Assembly (NCBI GenBank): GCA_949878745.1
Contig: CATLBH010000002.1
Span: forward strand, 62,001 to 126,000
Direction of reading: 5' to 3'
From: an uncultured Ruminiclostridium sp.
Lineage (GTDB): Bacteria; Bacillota; Clostridia; Oscillospirales; Ruminococcaceae
Length of the DNA stretch: 64,000 bases
A program made the translations under genes and the position numbers. A model generated the notes under the pieces. That model did no database searches. It saw nothing but the letters and a program-made list of their open reading frames with translations, and had not been told where the DNA came from. Of the stretch, positions 32,574 to 41,959 are shown in pieces. The first letter of the stretch is position 1, and each line of letters begins with the position of its first letter.

Positions 32574-32607
32574 CCCCTAAAAGCTTTTGGAGCAAAGCTC
32601 TTAGGGG
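32574..32607 (-). other. Hairpin between argG and argH
   Basis: CCCCTAA (32574-32580) pairs with TTAGGGG (32601-32607), and AGCTTT (32582-32587) with AAAGCT (32594-32599). Neither strand has a T tract directly after it. It may be an RNA-processing or stability element that separates argG from argH expression. Confidence 0.6.
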
Positions 32608-32641
32608 ACCGGCGCCTTTTGGCGACAGTCCGATTATATTA

Positions 32642-33865
32642 TTACTTGTTTCTTTCCGCGTCCAGCAGCGCCTTTACCTTAATGGGCAAGCCGAACAGGT
32701 TTATAAAGCCCGCGCTGTCCTTCTGGTCGTAAACGTCGTCTTCGCCGAAGGAAGCGAAGTCCTCACTGTAAAGAGTATAGGGGGAAGTAACACCGGCGTT
32801 TATAATATTTCCCTTGTAAAGCTTCAGCTTAACCTCTCCGGTGCAGGTTTCCTGAGTCTTGTCCACAAAAGCATCCATAGCTTCTCTTAAAGGAGTATAC
32901 CACTGTCCGTTGTAAACCAGATCGGCATATTTCAGAGCCAATCCGGCCTTATAATGCTGAGTTTCTTTATCAAGACAGATGGTTTCCAACACTTCGTGAG
33001 CATGATAAAGGATAGTGCCGCCGGGGGTTTCGTAAACGCCTCTCGATTTCATACCCACAAGGCGGTTCTCCACTACGTCAAACAAGCCTATACCGTTCTC
33101 GCCGCCTACCTTGTTCAGCTTCTTTATAAGCGCAACGCCGTCCATTTTCTCGCCGTCAAGAGCAACGGGAACTCCCTTTTCAAAGCTGATTGTAATGTAG
33201 GTGGGCTTATCGGGAGCTGTTTCGGGAGAAACTCCCAGCTCAAGGAAACCAGGCTTATTATACTTCGGCTCGTTAGCGGGATCCTCAAGGTCAAGTCCCT
33301 CGTGTGAAAGGTGCCAAAGGTTCATATCCTTTGAGTAGTTGGTCTCCCTGGTAATTTTAATGGGAACATTGTGAGCTTCCGCGTACTCGATTTCCTGATC
33401 TCTGGACTTGATGTCCCATATCCTCCAAGGCGCTATTATCTGAATGTCGGGAGCTAAAGCTTTTATTGTAAGCTCAAAGCGCACCTGATCATTGCCCTTG
33501 CCCGTACAGCCATGGCATATGGCATCGGCGTTTTCCTTTCTCGCGATCTCAACAAGTCTTTTCGCTATTGGAGGCCTTGCGAAGGAGGTGCCGAGAAGAT
33601 AACCTTCGTATTTTGCCCCCGCCTTTAATGTGGGGAAAATAAAATCGTTTACGAATTCCTCCTGAATATCCTCTATATAAAGCTTTGAGGCACCGGTTTT
33701 CTTGGCTCTTTCCTCAAGGCCCACAATTTCCGAATCCTGACCCACATTACCGGCCACGCAGATAACCTCGCAGTCGGGATAGTTTTCGTGCAGCCAAGGG
33801 ATAATAATTGATGTGTCCAGTCCGCCCGAATATGCCAATATGATTTTTTTGATTTTTTTTGCCAT
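32642..33865 (-). CDS. argG: Argininosuccinate synthase
   Basis: A 407-residue ATP-dependent ligase of citrulline and aspartate. The ATP PP-loop AYSGGLDTS is at 10-18; [13 protein letters not shown] and TYIT-x-x-F-E-K-G-V-P segments follow. It is the first gene of the arg operon and lies behind a consensus promoter and ARG-box-like sites. Confidence 0.95.
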   Translation of the reverse strand: MAKKIKKIILAYSGGLDTSIIIPWLHENYPDCEVICVAGNVGQDSEIVGLEERAKKTGASKLYIEDIQEEFVNDFIFPTLKAGAKYEGYLLGTSFARPPIAKRLVEIARKENADAICHGCTGKGNDQVRFELTIKALAPDIQIIAPWRIWDIKSRDQEIEYAEAHNVPIKITRETNYSKDMNLWHLSHEGLDLEDPANEPKYNKPGFLELGVSPETAPDKPTYITISFEKGVPVALDGEKMDGVALIKKLNKVGGENGIGLFDVVENRLVGMKSRGVYETPGGTILYHAHEVLETICLDKETQHYKAGLALKYADLVYNGQWYTPLREAMDAFVDKTQETCTGEVKLKLYKGNIINAGVTSPYTLYSEDFASFGEDDVYDQKDSAGFINLFGLPIKVKALLDAERNK

Positions 33866-33904
33866 AATAACAGCTCCTTTTTTACGTTTTTTTCCTTTTC
33901 TTCA

Positions 33905-33932
33905 ATTATACCGCTTTTTTTCATAATGTCAA
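33905..33932 (-). promoter_or_regulatory. Promoter of the arg operon
   Basis: On the minus strand TTGACA (33927-33932), 16 bases, TATAAT (33905-33910), about 40 bases before argG. Confidence 0.85.
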
Positions 33933-33933
33933 G

Positions 33934-34000
33934 TATTTTTATTCACCGCATTGAATAATATTCATTAAATTATGAATATTATATGAATATTTTTGAATTT
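33934..34000 (-). promoter_or_regulatory. Array of ARG-box-like sites upstream of argG
   Basis: On the minus strand GGTGAATAAAAATACT (33932-33947) resembles the ArgR/AhrC box (TGAAT-WWWW-ATTCA core). TTGAATAATATTCATTAA (33951-33968) and TTATGAATATTATATGAA (from 33970) add further TGAAT/ATTCA half-sites. They cover and extend upstream of the -35 element, as expected for arginine-dependent repression. No argR gene is in the window. Confidence 0.65.
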
Positions 34001-34022
34001 TACGGATTTTTTTTAAAATGTG

Positions 34023-34051
34023 TTGACTGTTCACCCGTTCACCATTATAAT
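34023..34051 (+). promoter_or_regulatory. Promoter of the XRE regulator gene
   Basis: TTGACT (34023-34028), 17 bases, TATAAT (34046-34051). The start point near 34058 leaves a leader of about 38 bases. Confidence 0.85.
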
Positions 34052-34063
34052 ATTAAGTGAACG
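34029..34063 (+). promoter_or_regulatory. Inverted operator around the XRE gene -10 element
   Basis: GTTCAC occurs at 34029-34034 and 34037-34042, and the inverse GTGAAC at 34057-34062. CGTTCAC/GTGAACG form 7-bp arms 14 bases apart, flanking TATAAT. This is the layout of an autorepression site for the adjacent HTH protein. Confidence 0.65.
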
Positions 34064-34095
34064 ACATTTTTTACAATAGGAAGGGGCCGGTAATA

Positions 34096-34500
34096 TTGAC
34101 CTTCAGCGATAAAGTCGAAATACTTTTAAGAAGAAAAAACTGGAAAAAAACCGAGTTTGCAGACAAATTGGGGATCACCTACCGCGCTCTCGCCAACTAT
34201 CTTTCAGGGGCAAGAAATCCTCGCGACATAATAATGAAAAAAATTTGCGATGAACTTGAGGTCAGCAGAGATTTTCTTCTGGACGAAAAACAAAGCCTAA
34301 TTTTAGACAGCGAGGAAAGATTCTTACATAACGCTTCCGAGGAAAGCGAAGACACCGACAGGGCAATGGATCTTCTGAAGGACGCAAGAAGGATTTTTCA
34401 CGGAAAAGGATTGGTTGCCAGAGATAAGCAGTCGCTTTTTAATTGCCTTACCGAAATTTATTTTGACGCGATAACCAAAGAGAAAGAGAGAGAACGCTGA
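34096..34500 (+). CDS. XRE-family helix-turn-helix regulator
   Basis: A 134-residue protein read from TTG 34096, with AGGAAGGGG eight to nine bases upstream; a GTG at 34057 is in frame but lies at the predicted transcription start. The Cro/C1-type HTH is TEFADKLGITYRALANYLSG (about 20-40), followed by a dimerising C-terminal part rich in charged helices. It probably represses its own promoter through the GTTCAC/GTGAAC operator. It may also act on the divergent arg promoter 160 bases away, but there is no site match there. Confidence 0.85.
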   Translation: MTFSDKVEILLRRKNWKKTEFADKLGITYRALANYLSGARNPRDIIMKKICDELEVSRDFLLDEKQSLILDSEERFLHNASEESEDTDRAMDLLKDARRIFHGKGLVARDKQSLFNCLTEIYFDAITKEKERER

Positions 34501-34540
34501 CATTTTAAAATGTGTTAAAAATCTTCAAAACCGTTATAGA

Positions 34541-34590
34541 AAAAACAAGGCAGCCTGCTCTTAAAAAAGAGTAAAGTGCCTTGTTTTTTA
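34541..34590. terminator. Bidirectional terminator between the XRE and GNAT genes
   Basis: AAAAACAAGGCA (34541-34552) pairs with TGCCTTGTTTTT (34577-34588), with an inner CTCTT/AGAG. T tracts follow on both strands. It ends the XRE gene and the long operon that enters from the right. Confidence 0.9.
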
Positions 34591-34639
34591 TTTTATAATA
34601 ATCTGATATATTTTCCGGCCGTGTATTTCATTTATCATT

Positions 34640-35026
34640 TTATTTATACCCGCATTTTTCATAAAACCCGGTGGCATTTTCGTCCGATCCGAGAGTTATA
34701 TATTTGAATCCCATATTTTTGGCGTTTATGTAAAATTCAGACATAAGCCTTTTTGTTATTCCCATGTTACGATATCTTTCATCACAAGCAACAAAGCCTG
34801 CAATAAGGCTATCTCTGCTTTCTTTTCGTCCGAGAACAGCGGAAATGACATTGTTATTTTTATAGGCAAACAGTAAAAGTTCTCTTTCGTTTTTAAGGCG
34901 TTCTCTCCAGTCTTCATATCTGTAATTCTCAACATTTTTCAAGTGGCTTCCGAGTAAGGAATAGCAAAACTCCAGAACGGTATTTAACTGTTCTTCATTT
35001 TCAACACGGAAAATATCATAAGTCAT
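34640..35026 (-). CDS. GNAT family N-acetyltransferase (short)
   Basis: A 128-residue single-domain acetyltransferase. GFVACDERYRNMGITKRLMSEFYINA contains the acetyl-CoA R-x-x-G-x-G loop, and ITLGSDENATGFYEKCGYK the last strand and helix. It is shorter than usual at the C-terminus, ending right after YEKCGYK. It is the last gene of the long operon, one base after the preceding gene. The substrate is unknown. Confidence 0.82.
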   Translation of the reverse strand: MTYDIFRVENEEQLNTVLEFCYSLLGSHLKNVENYRYEDWRERLKNERELLLFAYKNNNVISAVLGRKESRDSLIAGFVACDERYRNMGITKRLMSEFYINAKNMGFKYITLGSDENATGFYEKCGYK

Positions 35027-35027
35027 C

Positions 35028-35870
35028 TTATCCCCCTATCCTTTTGTTTATGTAAGCATTTTCCGGCAAACCAAAGTTTTTTGCTTCGGTATAGAGCCTT
35101 TTTGCCCTGTCGTTCTCCCCGATGTCAATCAACGCGTTGACCGCCGCCGTTATACCGACACACGCCATATTTCTTTCGCCTCTTGGGCTGTTGAAATTCC
35201 CCCATTCTCCCAAAAGAAACGGGCGCGGTATTTCCTCTTTGTTAAGCCAAGGGTAAAAATCCGAGCAAAGAGTTTCAATCCCAAGCTTATTATTTCCAAA
35301 GGCCTTCATTGCGGCGGAAAAATAAATCAGCCTGAAAAAATCGTACTCCCGTCGGTTTTTGTTATTTTCAAGGAATAACGAGAATTTTTCGTCCGTGTAA
35401 CGCAAAAAGTTTTTTGAAATATTCAAAGCGGGATGAACCGACATTGCCGCTCTGTGCGCCTCGTACGCGATACGGTAATTTTCATCGGTCACGGCGGAAT
35501 TTTCGGCGGCGTCCTTGTAAAGCTCCTCCCAGAATTCGCCCTTTCCACCCAAAACCAGCGTGAAACGCTGAGTGGCGTCGCATACCGTCCAGAACCTGTA
35601 TTTATTTTCACCGCACGAAAGGATATCCGCAAACTTAACATGATTAAAATACTCGTTTTCGCTGTCTCTAAGCATAGCATAGCTGTCCGAAATGTTCCAC
35701 AGGCAAAAGCATATGTCTTCAAAATCCTTCACTTCTCCGCTGTCAATCAAATACCGCATATATTCCAAAAGCTTAAGATCACGGGAACGCTTCTCTTCCG
35801 CACTTTTTATGTTGCGTTCCCCCGCGCATTTCAACTCGGAGTATTTTTTCCGTATATCTTCGTTAATCAT
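35028..35870 (-). CDS. Unknown helical protein
   Basis: A 280-residue soluble protein, almost all helix, with no recognised domain. There is a charged N-terminal coiled-coil-like stretch (RKKYSELKCAGERNIKSAEEK), aromatic-rich helices (EYFNHVKFADI, YRFWTVCDATQRFTLVLGG) and an end that looks like a TPR-type pair (AVNALIDIGENDRAKRLYTEAKNFG). It has no signal peptide. It is tightly packed between an SDR and a GNAT gene (two bases and one base), so the three are surely co-transcribed and possibly co-functional. Confidence 0.72.
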   Translation of the reverse strand: MINEDIRKKYSELKCAGERNIKSAEEKRSRDLKLLEYMRYLIDSGEVKDFEDICFCLWNISDSYAMLRDSENEYFNHVKFADILSCGENKYRFWTVCDATQRFTLVLGGKGEFWEELYKDAAENSAVTDENYRIAYEAHRAAMSVHPALNISKNFLRYTDEKFSLFLENNKNRREYDFFRLIYFSAAMKAFGNNKLGIETLCSDFYPWLNKEEIPRPFLLGEWGNFNSPRGERNMACVGITAAVNALIDIGENDRAKRLYTEAKNFGLPENAYINKRIGG

Positions 35871-35872
35871 TG

Positions 35873-36568
35873 CTATCCCCAGAATCCTCCGTCGACTCCC
35901 AAAATCTGTCCCGTTACAAAATCCGCTTCAGCAAGATATCTCGCCGCCTTTGCAACATCTGCGGGACTTCCTATACGTCCGAGAGAGGTTCCCTCGATAA
36001 ATTCCGATTTTTCCGATTCGGTCAACCGGGAATTCATTTCGCTTTCAATAAGCCCCGGCGAAATACAGTTAACTCTCACGCCCGAAAAGCCGATTTCCTT
36101 GGACAAAGCCTTGGTGAAGCCGATTATCCCCGCCTTTGCCGCCGAATAAGATACCTCGCAGGAGCCGCCGTATACGCCCCAGATTGAGGATATATTTATG
36201 ATACATCCGCTTTTTTTTCTTATCATAAGCGGTAAAATCGATTTCGTAACCAACATTGCCCCCAAAAGATCGGTATTTATAACGTTGTACATTTCAAAAT
36301 ATGAAATATCGGTAAATAAACCGACGCTTCCTATACCGGCGTTGTTTATCAGCAGATCGCAGGAGCCGGAAATCTCCGTCAGCTTTTTTATATCGATATC
36401 GTTGGTCTGGTCGCACTTTACGGCTTCGGCACCGCAGCTTTCGGCTATCTTCTCCGCCTTTTCCCTATGATTAAGATAGGTAAAAACCACGCGGTAATCT
36501 TTCGAAAACTCCGATACCAAAGAGCTGCCAATGGCTCCGCTTCCGCCCGTTATAACCGCGGTTTTCAT
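35873..36568 (-). CDS. Short-chain dehydrogenase/reductase (FabG-like)
   Basis: A 231-residue SDR. The cofactor motif TGGSGAIG (8-15), NNAG (about 74-77), the catalytic Ser in ISSIWG, and YSAAKAG with the Y-x-x-x-K pair are all present, and PGLIESEMNSRL follows as in the family. It reduces or oxidises a carbonyl with NAD(P)H. A fatty-acid 3-oxoacyl role is possible but the context (clpE, an unknown, GNAT) gives no support, so the substrate is left open. It overlaps clpE by one base. Confidence 0.88.
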   Translation of the reverse strand: MKTAVITGGSGAIGSSLVSEFSKDYRVVFTYLNHREKAEKIAESCGAEAVKCDQTNDIDIKKLTEISGSCDLLINNAGIGSVGLFTDISYFEMYNVINTDLLGAMLVTKSILPLMIRKKSGCIINISSIWGVYGGSCEVSYSAAKAGIIGFTKALSKEIGFSGVRVNCISPGLIESEMNSRLTESEKSEFIEGTSLGRIGSPADVAKAARYLAEADFVTGQILGVDGGFWG

Positions 36569-38898
36569 CAGGATACCACCAGCTCGCCCGCTTTCGAGGA
36601 AACACTTACCTCGCCGATTCCCGCCGCGCCCTTGGCGACTACGATTTCGGCAACCTTATCCTCAAGCTCTCTTCTTATAATCCGCCTTATATCCCGTCCG
36701 CCGTACTTTCCGCCATAGGACTTGGCGGCAATGGTTTTATAGGCGGCGTCGGTTATCTTAAGCTCTATGTTCTTTTCGGCAAGAGCTTTTTTCATTTCCT
36801 CCAACATAAGCTTGGCTATTTTCGCGTAATTTTCCTCGGTAAGAGGATTGAATACCACTATTTCGTCTATTCTGCCCAAAAATTCGGGGCGCAAAAATTC
36901 TTTCAGAGCGTTCATGGCGCGCTCCTTTGAGATATCACCCTCGGATTTGCCGAAGCCCATTCCTCCGCCGGAGGTATTTGAGGAACCCGCATTGGAGGTC
37001 ATGGCTATAACGGTGTTCTCGAAGCTTACGGTTCTTCCGTGAGAATCGGTGACTTTTCCCTCGTCCAAAATTTGCAGCAAAATATTCATGACGTCGGGGT
37101 GAGCCTTTTCGATCTCGTCAAAAAGTATCACCGAGTAAGGCTTTCTGCGAACCTTTTCCGTAAGCTGTCCCGCCTCGTCGTATCCTATATATCCGGGAGG
37201 GGAGCCGATGATCTTGCTTACGCTGTATTTTTCCATATATTCGCTCATATCAAGCCTTATAAGCGGATCAACGGTATCGAACATCTCTTCCGCGAGAACT
37301 CTCACAAGCTCGGTCTTGCCTACGCCGGTGGGTCCCACAAAAATAAAGGAAGCGGGGCGGCGCTTTGTGGAAAGCTGAACCCTTGTGCGCTTTATGGCGG
37401 CGGCAACAAGCTCGCAGGCGTTGTCCTGGCCTATTACCCTGCTCTTTAAAACGTCCTCCAGCCTTATTATCTTTTTAAACTCATTTTCCATTATCTTGCT
37501 GGCGGGAATGCCCGTCCACAGCTCAATCACCTTAGATACGTCCTCGTCCGTAACGTGTATTTGCGTCACAAGAGGTTCCAGCTTCTTTATAAGCAGTTCG
37601 TTTTTGGAAACATTGGTCTTTATTTCCGCTATACGTTCATAGTCTATATTTTCCGTCTCGGCGGAAAGATCGGTGAGTTCTCTTTCAAGCTCCTTGTTTT
37701 CAAGCTTCAAGCCCTCGTATTCGGCCAAATCCTTGCTTTTTATACTCGCACAGGCCGCCGCCTCGTCCAGCAGATCTATCGCCTTGTCGGGAAGATACCT
37801 GTCGGTTATATATCTTTCGGAAAGCACAACACAGGAACGCAGTATCTCATCGGATACGTGTATCGCGTGGTGCTCCTCATAATATTTTTTGATCCCCTTC
37901 AGCAGCTCCACCGTGTCCTCTATGCTCGGCTCGTTTATCGTAACCGGCTGAAAACGGCGTTCGAGAGCGCTGTCCTTTTCGATGTACTTTCTGTACTCAT
38001 CAAAGGTGGTGGCGCCGATGACCTGAAGCTCACCCCTGGACAAAGCGGGCTTGAACATATTCGCGGCGTTCATGGTACCCTCACTGTCGCCGGTTCCCAC
38101 AAGATTGTGCACTTCATCAATAAACAAAAGCACGTTTCCCGCGTTCTTCACCTCGTCGATAAGAGACTTCACCCTGCTTTCAAACTGCCCTCTGAACTGT
38201 GTTCCCGCAACAAGAGCCGTAAGATCGAGAAGATAAATTTCTTTTCCCCGAAGCCTGAAGGGCACGTCATTATCGGCAAGCTTCTGGGCAATTCCCTCGG
38301 CAATCGCGGTTTTTCCCACGCCCGGCTCGCCGATGAGGCAAGGATTGTTTTTAGTGCGGCGGGAAAGAATTTGAGTCACTCTGTAAATTTCCTTTTCCCT
38401 TCCAATAATACGGTCAAGCTCTCCCCGTTTCGCTTTTGCGGTAAGATTTGTGCAGAAGGTATCCAAAAATTTACGCTTTTTATTTGCCTTTTTTTCTTTC
38501 TCTTTCTTTTCCTTGTTATCCTTTTCCGCCGGGCTCTCCTTTACGTTTTCCTTTCCGTCGCTTTTGGGAGCGGGGGCACTGCTGAACAAGCTTTTCATAA
38601 ACGGGGGCATTATACCCGCTCCGCCCGATTTAAAGCCGTCCACTTCCTCGCCCTCGTCGTCGTTTTCGTCGGAGCCGTCAAACAGAGACTGAAATTCTTC
38701 GCTTCCAAAAAGCATATCCATCTCGTTTTCAAAATCCTCTTCGTTAATACCGAGCTGCTTGATATATTCGCTTACCTGAGGAATATTTATTTCCTTGGCG
38801 CATTTCAGGCATAATCCCTCGTTGTGCTTCTGTTCCCCCTGAACGGAGGTTATAAATACCACCGCCGGGCGTTTCTTGCACCTTTCACACATCATCAT
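36568..38898 (-). CDS. clpE: ClpE-type AAA+ unfoldase with N-terminal zinc finger
   Basis: A 776-residue Clp ATPase from ATG 38898 (AGGAGG 11 bases upstream; the next two codons are also ATG). In place of the usual Clp N domain it has a small zinc finger, C4-x-x-C7 and C30-x-x-C33, as in ClpE, then an acidic and lysine-rich linker (residues 74-143). AAA1 has GEPGVGKT at 190-197 and [11 protein letters not shown]2 has [21 protein letters not shown] and the sensor regions. The MGF in [10 protein letters not shown] is in the place of the ClpP-binding loop. It should unfold proteins for ClpP. It is embedded in the long operon after the CvpA-like gene. Confidence 0.9.
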   Translation of the reverse strand: MMMCERCKKRPAVVFITSVQGEQKHNEGLCLKCAKEINIPQVSEYIKQLGINEEDFENEMDMLFGSEEFQSLFDGSDENDDEGEEVDGFKSGGAGIMPPFMKSLFSSAPAPKSDGKENVKESPAEKDNKEKKEKEKKANKKRKFLDTFCTNLTAKAKRGELDRIIGREKEIYRVTQILSRRTKNNPCLIGEPGVGKTAIAEGIAQKLADNDVPFRLRGKEIYLLDLTALVAGTQFRGQFESRVKSLIDEVKNAGNVLLFIDEVHNLVGTGDSEGTMNAANMFKPALSRGELQVIGATTFDEYRKYIEKDSALERRFQPVTINEPSIEDTVELLKGIKKYYEEHHAIHVSDEILRSCVVLSERYITDRYLPDKAIDLLDEAAACASIKSKDLAEYEGLKLENKELERELTDLSAETENIDYERIAEIKTNVSKNELLIKKLEPLVTQIHVTDEDVSKVIELWTGIPASKIMENEFKKIIRLEDVLKSRVIGQDNACELVAAAIKRTRVQLSTKRRPASFIFVGPTGVGKTELVRVLAEEMFDTVDPLIRLDMSEYMEKYSVSKIIGSPPGYIGYDEAGQLTEKVRRKPYSVILFDEIEKAHPDVMNILLQILDEGKVTDSHGRTVSFENTVIAMTSNAGSSNTSGGGMGFGKSEGDISKERAMNALKEFLRPEFLGRIDEIVVFNPLTEENYAKIAKLMLEEMKKALAEKNIELKITDAAYKTIAAKSYGGKYGGRDIRRIIRRELEDKVAEIVVAKGAAGIGEVSVSSKAGELVVS

Positions 38899-38933
38899 AA
38901 CCGAGTAGTCCTCCTTTTTCTTCTGTTCCGTTT

Positions 38934-39974
38934 TTATTTGTTAAAATCAAGAAAATCAAAGTAATATATATGCTTAAAAAGATGAGTTTCATCTATCGTC
39001 ATCGTATTAAGAAAAATTATTTCGTTTTCGGTGAGGGACACAATGAACTGAACGAAAATACACACCAAAAAAATGACAATCGCGCCCTGTACAAAGCCCG
39101 CCGCCGCTCCGAAGAGCTTGTTTATCCCGCCTATAACGGGTATATGGTTTATAGTGCGGAAAAGCCTGGCAATAAGATTCACTATAACCAATATTATAAC
39201 AAATATTATCACAAAAATCAACGTCCTCATGGGTACCAAAAGCACCGGTCTTATAATATCGTCGGTTATTCGATGAGCGAGATTGTCAGTCTGCGTCGTG
39301 CTCAGCATTGAAGCGGTGATTTTTTCGATTACAGAGCCTGTTTCCGTATCCGACTGCAAAGCCGAATCCGACGCGAAAAATGGCAGCGAATCTGCAACGG
39401 TGTCGATTATATCTGTAACGGTACCAAGCGCGGTGCCGTTTTTTATCTCCTCGGCCAGAACGGAGCTTAAAATCAGCGTGTTTATGCCGTACTTCTCCGC
39501 CTCCGTCGTTGAATACTCCACCATACCTAAGTTTACCGAGGAAAAATCCTCATCCTCGGATACTCCCAACGAAGAAAGATCCACATCGCCTATGCCTGTT
39601 TCGCTCATATCAAGCCTTGACAAATCTATGCTTATTTTACCGATACCTCTTTGTTCGTTTATTACATCCGACAAAAGTCTTCCGTTAACCTTCGCCTTTC
39701 CTATATCAACGCTTTTAAGTTCACCCAGAAGGCCGCCGCCCACAAGCTCGTCAATCTTTCCGCTGATCTCTTCGGTTATGGCGTCGGATATAATATTGTC
39801 ATAAACAGCCTCGGCAATACCGCCGCTGGTAAAAAGCGCCGTACAAAAAGCAAGCACAAGAGCTAAAAGGTTTAGCAAAACGGAAATAAATCCCTTTCTT
39901 ATTCCCATAAATATATAGCCCAAGAATATAGCCGCAACCGCAACGTCAAAAATCCAAAAAAACTGTGTTCCCAT
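38934..39974 (-). CDS. CvpA-family membrane protein
   Basis: A 346-residue protein. The N-terminal 40 residues (FWIFDVAVAAIFLGYIFMGIRKGFISVLLNLLALVLAFCTAL) match the start of the CvpA family, and the C-terminal part has two further helices (LIFVIIFVIILVIVNLIARL; GAAAGFVQGAIVIFLVCIF). A long extracellular insertion of about 200 residues separates them, making it larger than the typical 160-residue CvpA. Members are linked to biofilm, colicin V or membrane homeostasis, but the molecular function is not clear. It is 35 bases before clpE. Confidence 0.82.
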   Translation of the reverse strand: MGTQFFWIFDVAVAAIFLGYIFMGIRKGFISVLLNLLALVLAFCTALFTSGGIAEAVYDNIISDAITEEISGKIDELVGGGLLGELKSVDIGKAKVNGRLLSDVINEQRGIGKISIDLSRLDMSETGIGDVDLSSLGVSEDEDFSSVNLGMVEYSTTEAEKYGINTLILSSVLAEEIKNGTALGTVTDIIDTVADSLPFFASDSALQSDTETGSVIEKITASMLSTTQTDNLAHRITDDIIRPVLLVPMRTLIFVIIFVIILVIVNLIARLFRTINHIPVIGGINKLFGAAAGFVQGAIVIFLVCIFVQFIVSLTENEIIFLNTMTIDETHLFKHIYYFDFLDFNK

Positions 39975-40011
39975 TAAGTTTTCCCTTTCTTTTTAAGGCT
40001 TTTTTGTATCT

Positions 40012-41190
40012 CTAAAGTTCTTCTTTATCCACCGAATCGTAACCCAGAAGCAGAACAGAGCCGCCTATTTTTATAAATGATACGTAATCGTCTTTCAAAG
40101 CTTTTTCCGCAATTATCTCCGCCTGTGAATTAAAACCGTAAAGCTTACCGGATTCGACAATATACATATTATCCCCTTCCGCTATCACGCGGTTTATATT
40201 CGGGGAGACCGCTTTTGCGGATAATCCGTTCATATTATTATCCAGAATGGTGAGTACTTTTTTATTTGTGGCCGAATCGAGGCATATAACTCCCGTTCGC
40301 GACGAGGAAAAGCCGCAGCACATTACCGTTCCCTGAAATTCCTTTTCGCCCGCCGTTTCCCCGCTGTTTTCGTTCAGCGAAACCGCGAAATTGTCATATA
40401 TAACTCTTACCTTTCCGCCGCCGACGCTCATTTTAACGGGAAGCGAGGGGCGTGAAAGCTTATAGCTCCAAATCGCATCGTTTTCGTTCGTAATATCGTA
40501 TTTGTAGACCGCCGAGTATATATCCCCGTTTTCAACGCCGATAACGCTGACATAAATATACCTTTCGTCGCCTGAAAATTCAACGTTCATGACATTTTCG
40601 TCCAAAAACTTACGGGTATACTTCCACTCGCCGTTTCCGTCATAAATATATATTATATTCGAATATCTGTCCGAATTTGTGACTATGGCGGCTGTTTCGT
40701 TTGAGCTGAGGGAGGCAAACACTATCTTTTCCTCAACAACGGCGCTGTAAATAACGCTTGAACGGCTGTACAAGGAAAAATTACCGTAGTCCTTATCGTA
40801 CAAAAGAATACGCTTTGTGTTGGAACAGCGGTTGGGATTGGAATAGCCGTGTCTTAAGGCGTAATGCTGACCGCCGTTTATCCCGAAGGTGTACAGATAT
40901 GTATCCGTTAAAAGAAGAAAATTGTCCCCAAAGCTGTCAAAGGAGTAAGAAGCGCTCCCCGGAAGCTTTATGGGAAATCCCACGTCCTCGGACGTCTTTG
41001 TCTCTATTCGCGAGGCTATACCGCGCAATGGCTCGATTATCGAAGAAAAGTTGGCAGCAATGATCACGATGACAATAAGTACCGCCGACGCTACGGCCAG
41101 TTTTTTATAAAACTGCTTTTGCTTTCTTTTTTTTCGGTAAGCCGTCAAATCGGAGGTTTTCGCGCCGTTGCCTTTGTTTTCAGCCATCAT
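40012..41190 (-). CDS. DUF5711 family membrane-anchored beta-propeller-like protein
   Basis: A 392-residue protein with a lysine/arginine-rich cytoplasmic start (YRKKRKQKQFYKKL), one transmembrane segment (AVASAVLIVIVIIAANF) and a long extracellular part made of four-stranded blade-like units (DNFLLLTDTYLYTF, GNGEWKYTRKFLDENVMNVE, ICLDSATNKKVLTILDNNM). This matches DUF5711, commonly found next to CvpA-like and Clp genes in Clostridia. Function unknown, perhaps a cell-surface sensor or scaffold. Confidence 0.8.
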   Translation of the reverse strand: MMAENKGNGAKTSDLTAYRKKRKQKQFYKKLAVASAVLIVIVIIAANFSSIIEPLRGIASRIETKTSEDVGFPIKLPGSASYSFDSFGDNFLLLTDTYLYTFGINGGQHYALRHGYSNPNRCSNTKRILLYDKDYGNFSLYSRSSVIYSAVVEEKIVFASLSSNETAAIVTNSDRYSNIIYIYDGNGEWKYTRKFLDENVMNVEFSGDERYIYVSVIGVENGDIYSAVYKYDITNENDAIWSYKLSRPSLPVKMSVGGGKVRVIYDNFAVSLNENSGETAGEKEFQGTVMCCGFSSSRTGVICLDSATNKKVLTILDNNMNGLSAKAVSPNINRVIAEGDNMYIVESGKLYGFNSQAEIIAEKALKDDYVSFIKIGGSVLLLGYDSVDKEEL

Positions 41191-41209
41191 CTGCTCCTTT
41201 CCTTAATAA

Positions 41210-41959
41210 TCAGTAAAAAACCCTGTTCAGATACAGCCCATATGGCGGAAGCGTTTTTCCCGCCATTTTGCGATCCCCGCTTTTCAGTGCTTCCCTAATG
41301 TCTTCCGGGCTGCGTTTTCCCTCGCTTACATAAATAAGCGTTCCTACTATTATTCTCACCATATTGTGAAGAAATCCTTCTCCGCTGACATAAAATTCCA
41401 AAAGATTATTTTTTCTTATAATTTTTATTTCATTGACGGTTCTTACCGTTGTCTTAAGGTGCTCCTTTGCCTCCGCTTTGCAGAACGCGGCAAAATCGTG
41501 CGTACCTATAATCTCGGAGGCGGCCGAAAGCATTTTATCCGTATCCGCAAAATAGGGATAGTGCAGCGCGAAGCCCTCCGAAAAAACATTTCTGACAGAG
41601 GATGTGTCCAATAAGTAAAGGTATTCTTTTCCTTTTGCGTCAAATCTCGCGTGAAAGCTTTCGGAAACCTTTTCGCAGGCAAGCACCGATATATCTCTCG
41701 GAAGTCTCCCGTTCATAGCCGACATCAGCCCGTTTTCGTCTATACCGCTCTTTGTATCGTCATAAACCGTGTTAAAAACGAATTCGCGGGCGTGTACCCC
41801 GGCGTCGGTTCTTGAACACCCGTTTATTTTAACAGGTTGGTTCATAAGCTTTGAAAGAGCCGACTCTACCTTGTCCTGAACGGTATTTCCGCCGGGCTGA
41901 CTCTGATACCCGTTATACGCCAGACCGTTATAGGCTATCGTAAACTTCAGATTTTTCAT
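41210..41959 (-). CDS. truA: tRNA pseudouridine synthase A
   Basis: A 249-residue TruA. The catalytic Asp is in GCSRTDAGVHA near residue 52; the N-terminal YNGLAYNGYQSQPGGNTVQ and FLHNMVRIIVGTL near 190-205 are typical. It isomerises uridines 38-40 in the anticodon arm of tRNA. Its start overlaps the ecfT stop by one base, the classic ecf-truA arrangement of Firmicutes. Confidence 0.95.
   Translation of the reverse strand: MKNLKFTIAYNGLAYNGYQSQPGGNTVQDKVESALSKLMNQPVKINGCSRTDAGVHAREFVFNTVYDDTKSGIDENGLMSAMNGRLPRDISVLACEKVSESFHARFDAKGKEYLYLLDTSSVRNVFSEGFALHYPYFADTDKMLSAASEIIGTHDFAAFCKAEAKEHLKTTVRTVNEIKIIRKNNLLEFYVSGEGFLHNMVRIIVGTLIYVSEGKRSPEDIREALKSGDRKMAGKTLPPYGLYLNRVFY

Noticed and set aside
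32574-32607. Rho-independent terminator between argG and argH
   Set aside because: The stem is good but there is no T tract on either strand, and argH has no separate promoter that I can see.
37555-38814. Long open frame of about 419 codons antisense to clpE
   Set aside because: It lies wholly inside the well-supported clpE gene, lacks any recognisable domain, and its composition mirrors the complementary codons. Several other frames antisense to arg, ruv and murC genes were dismissed for the same reason.
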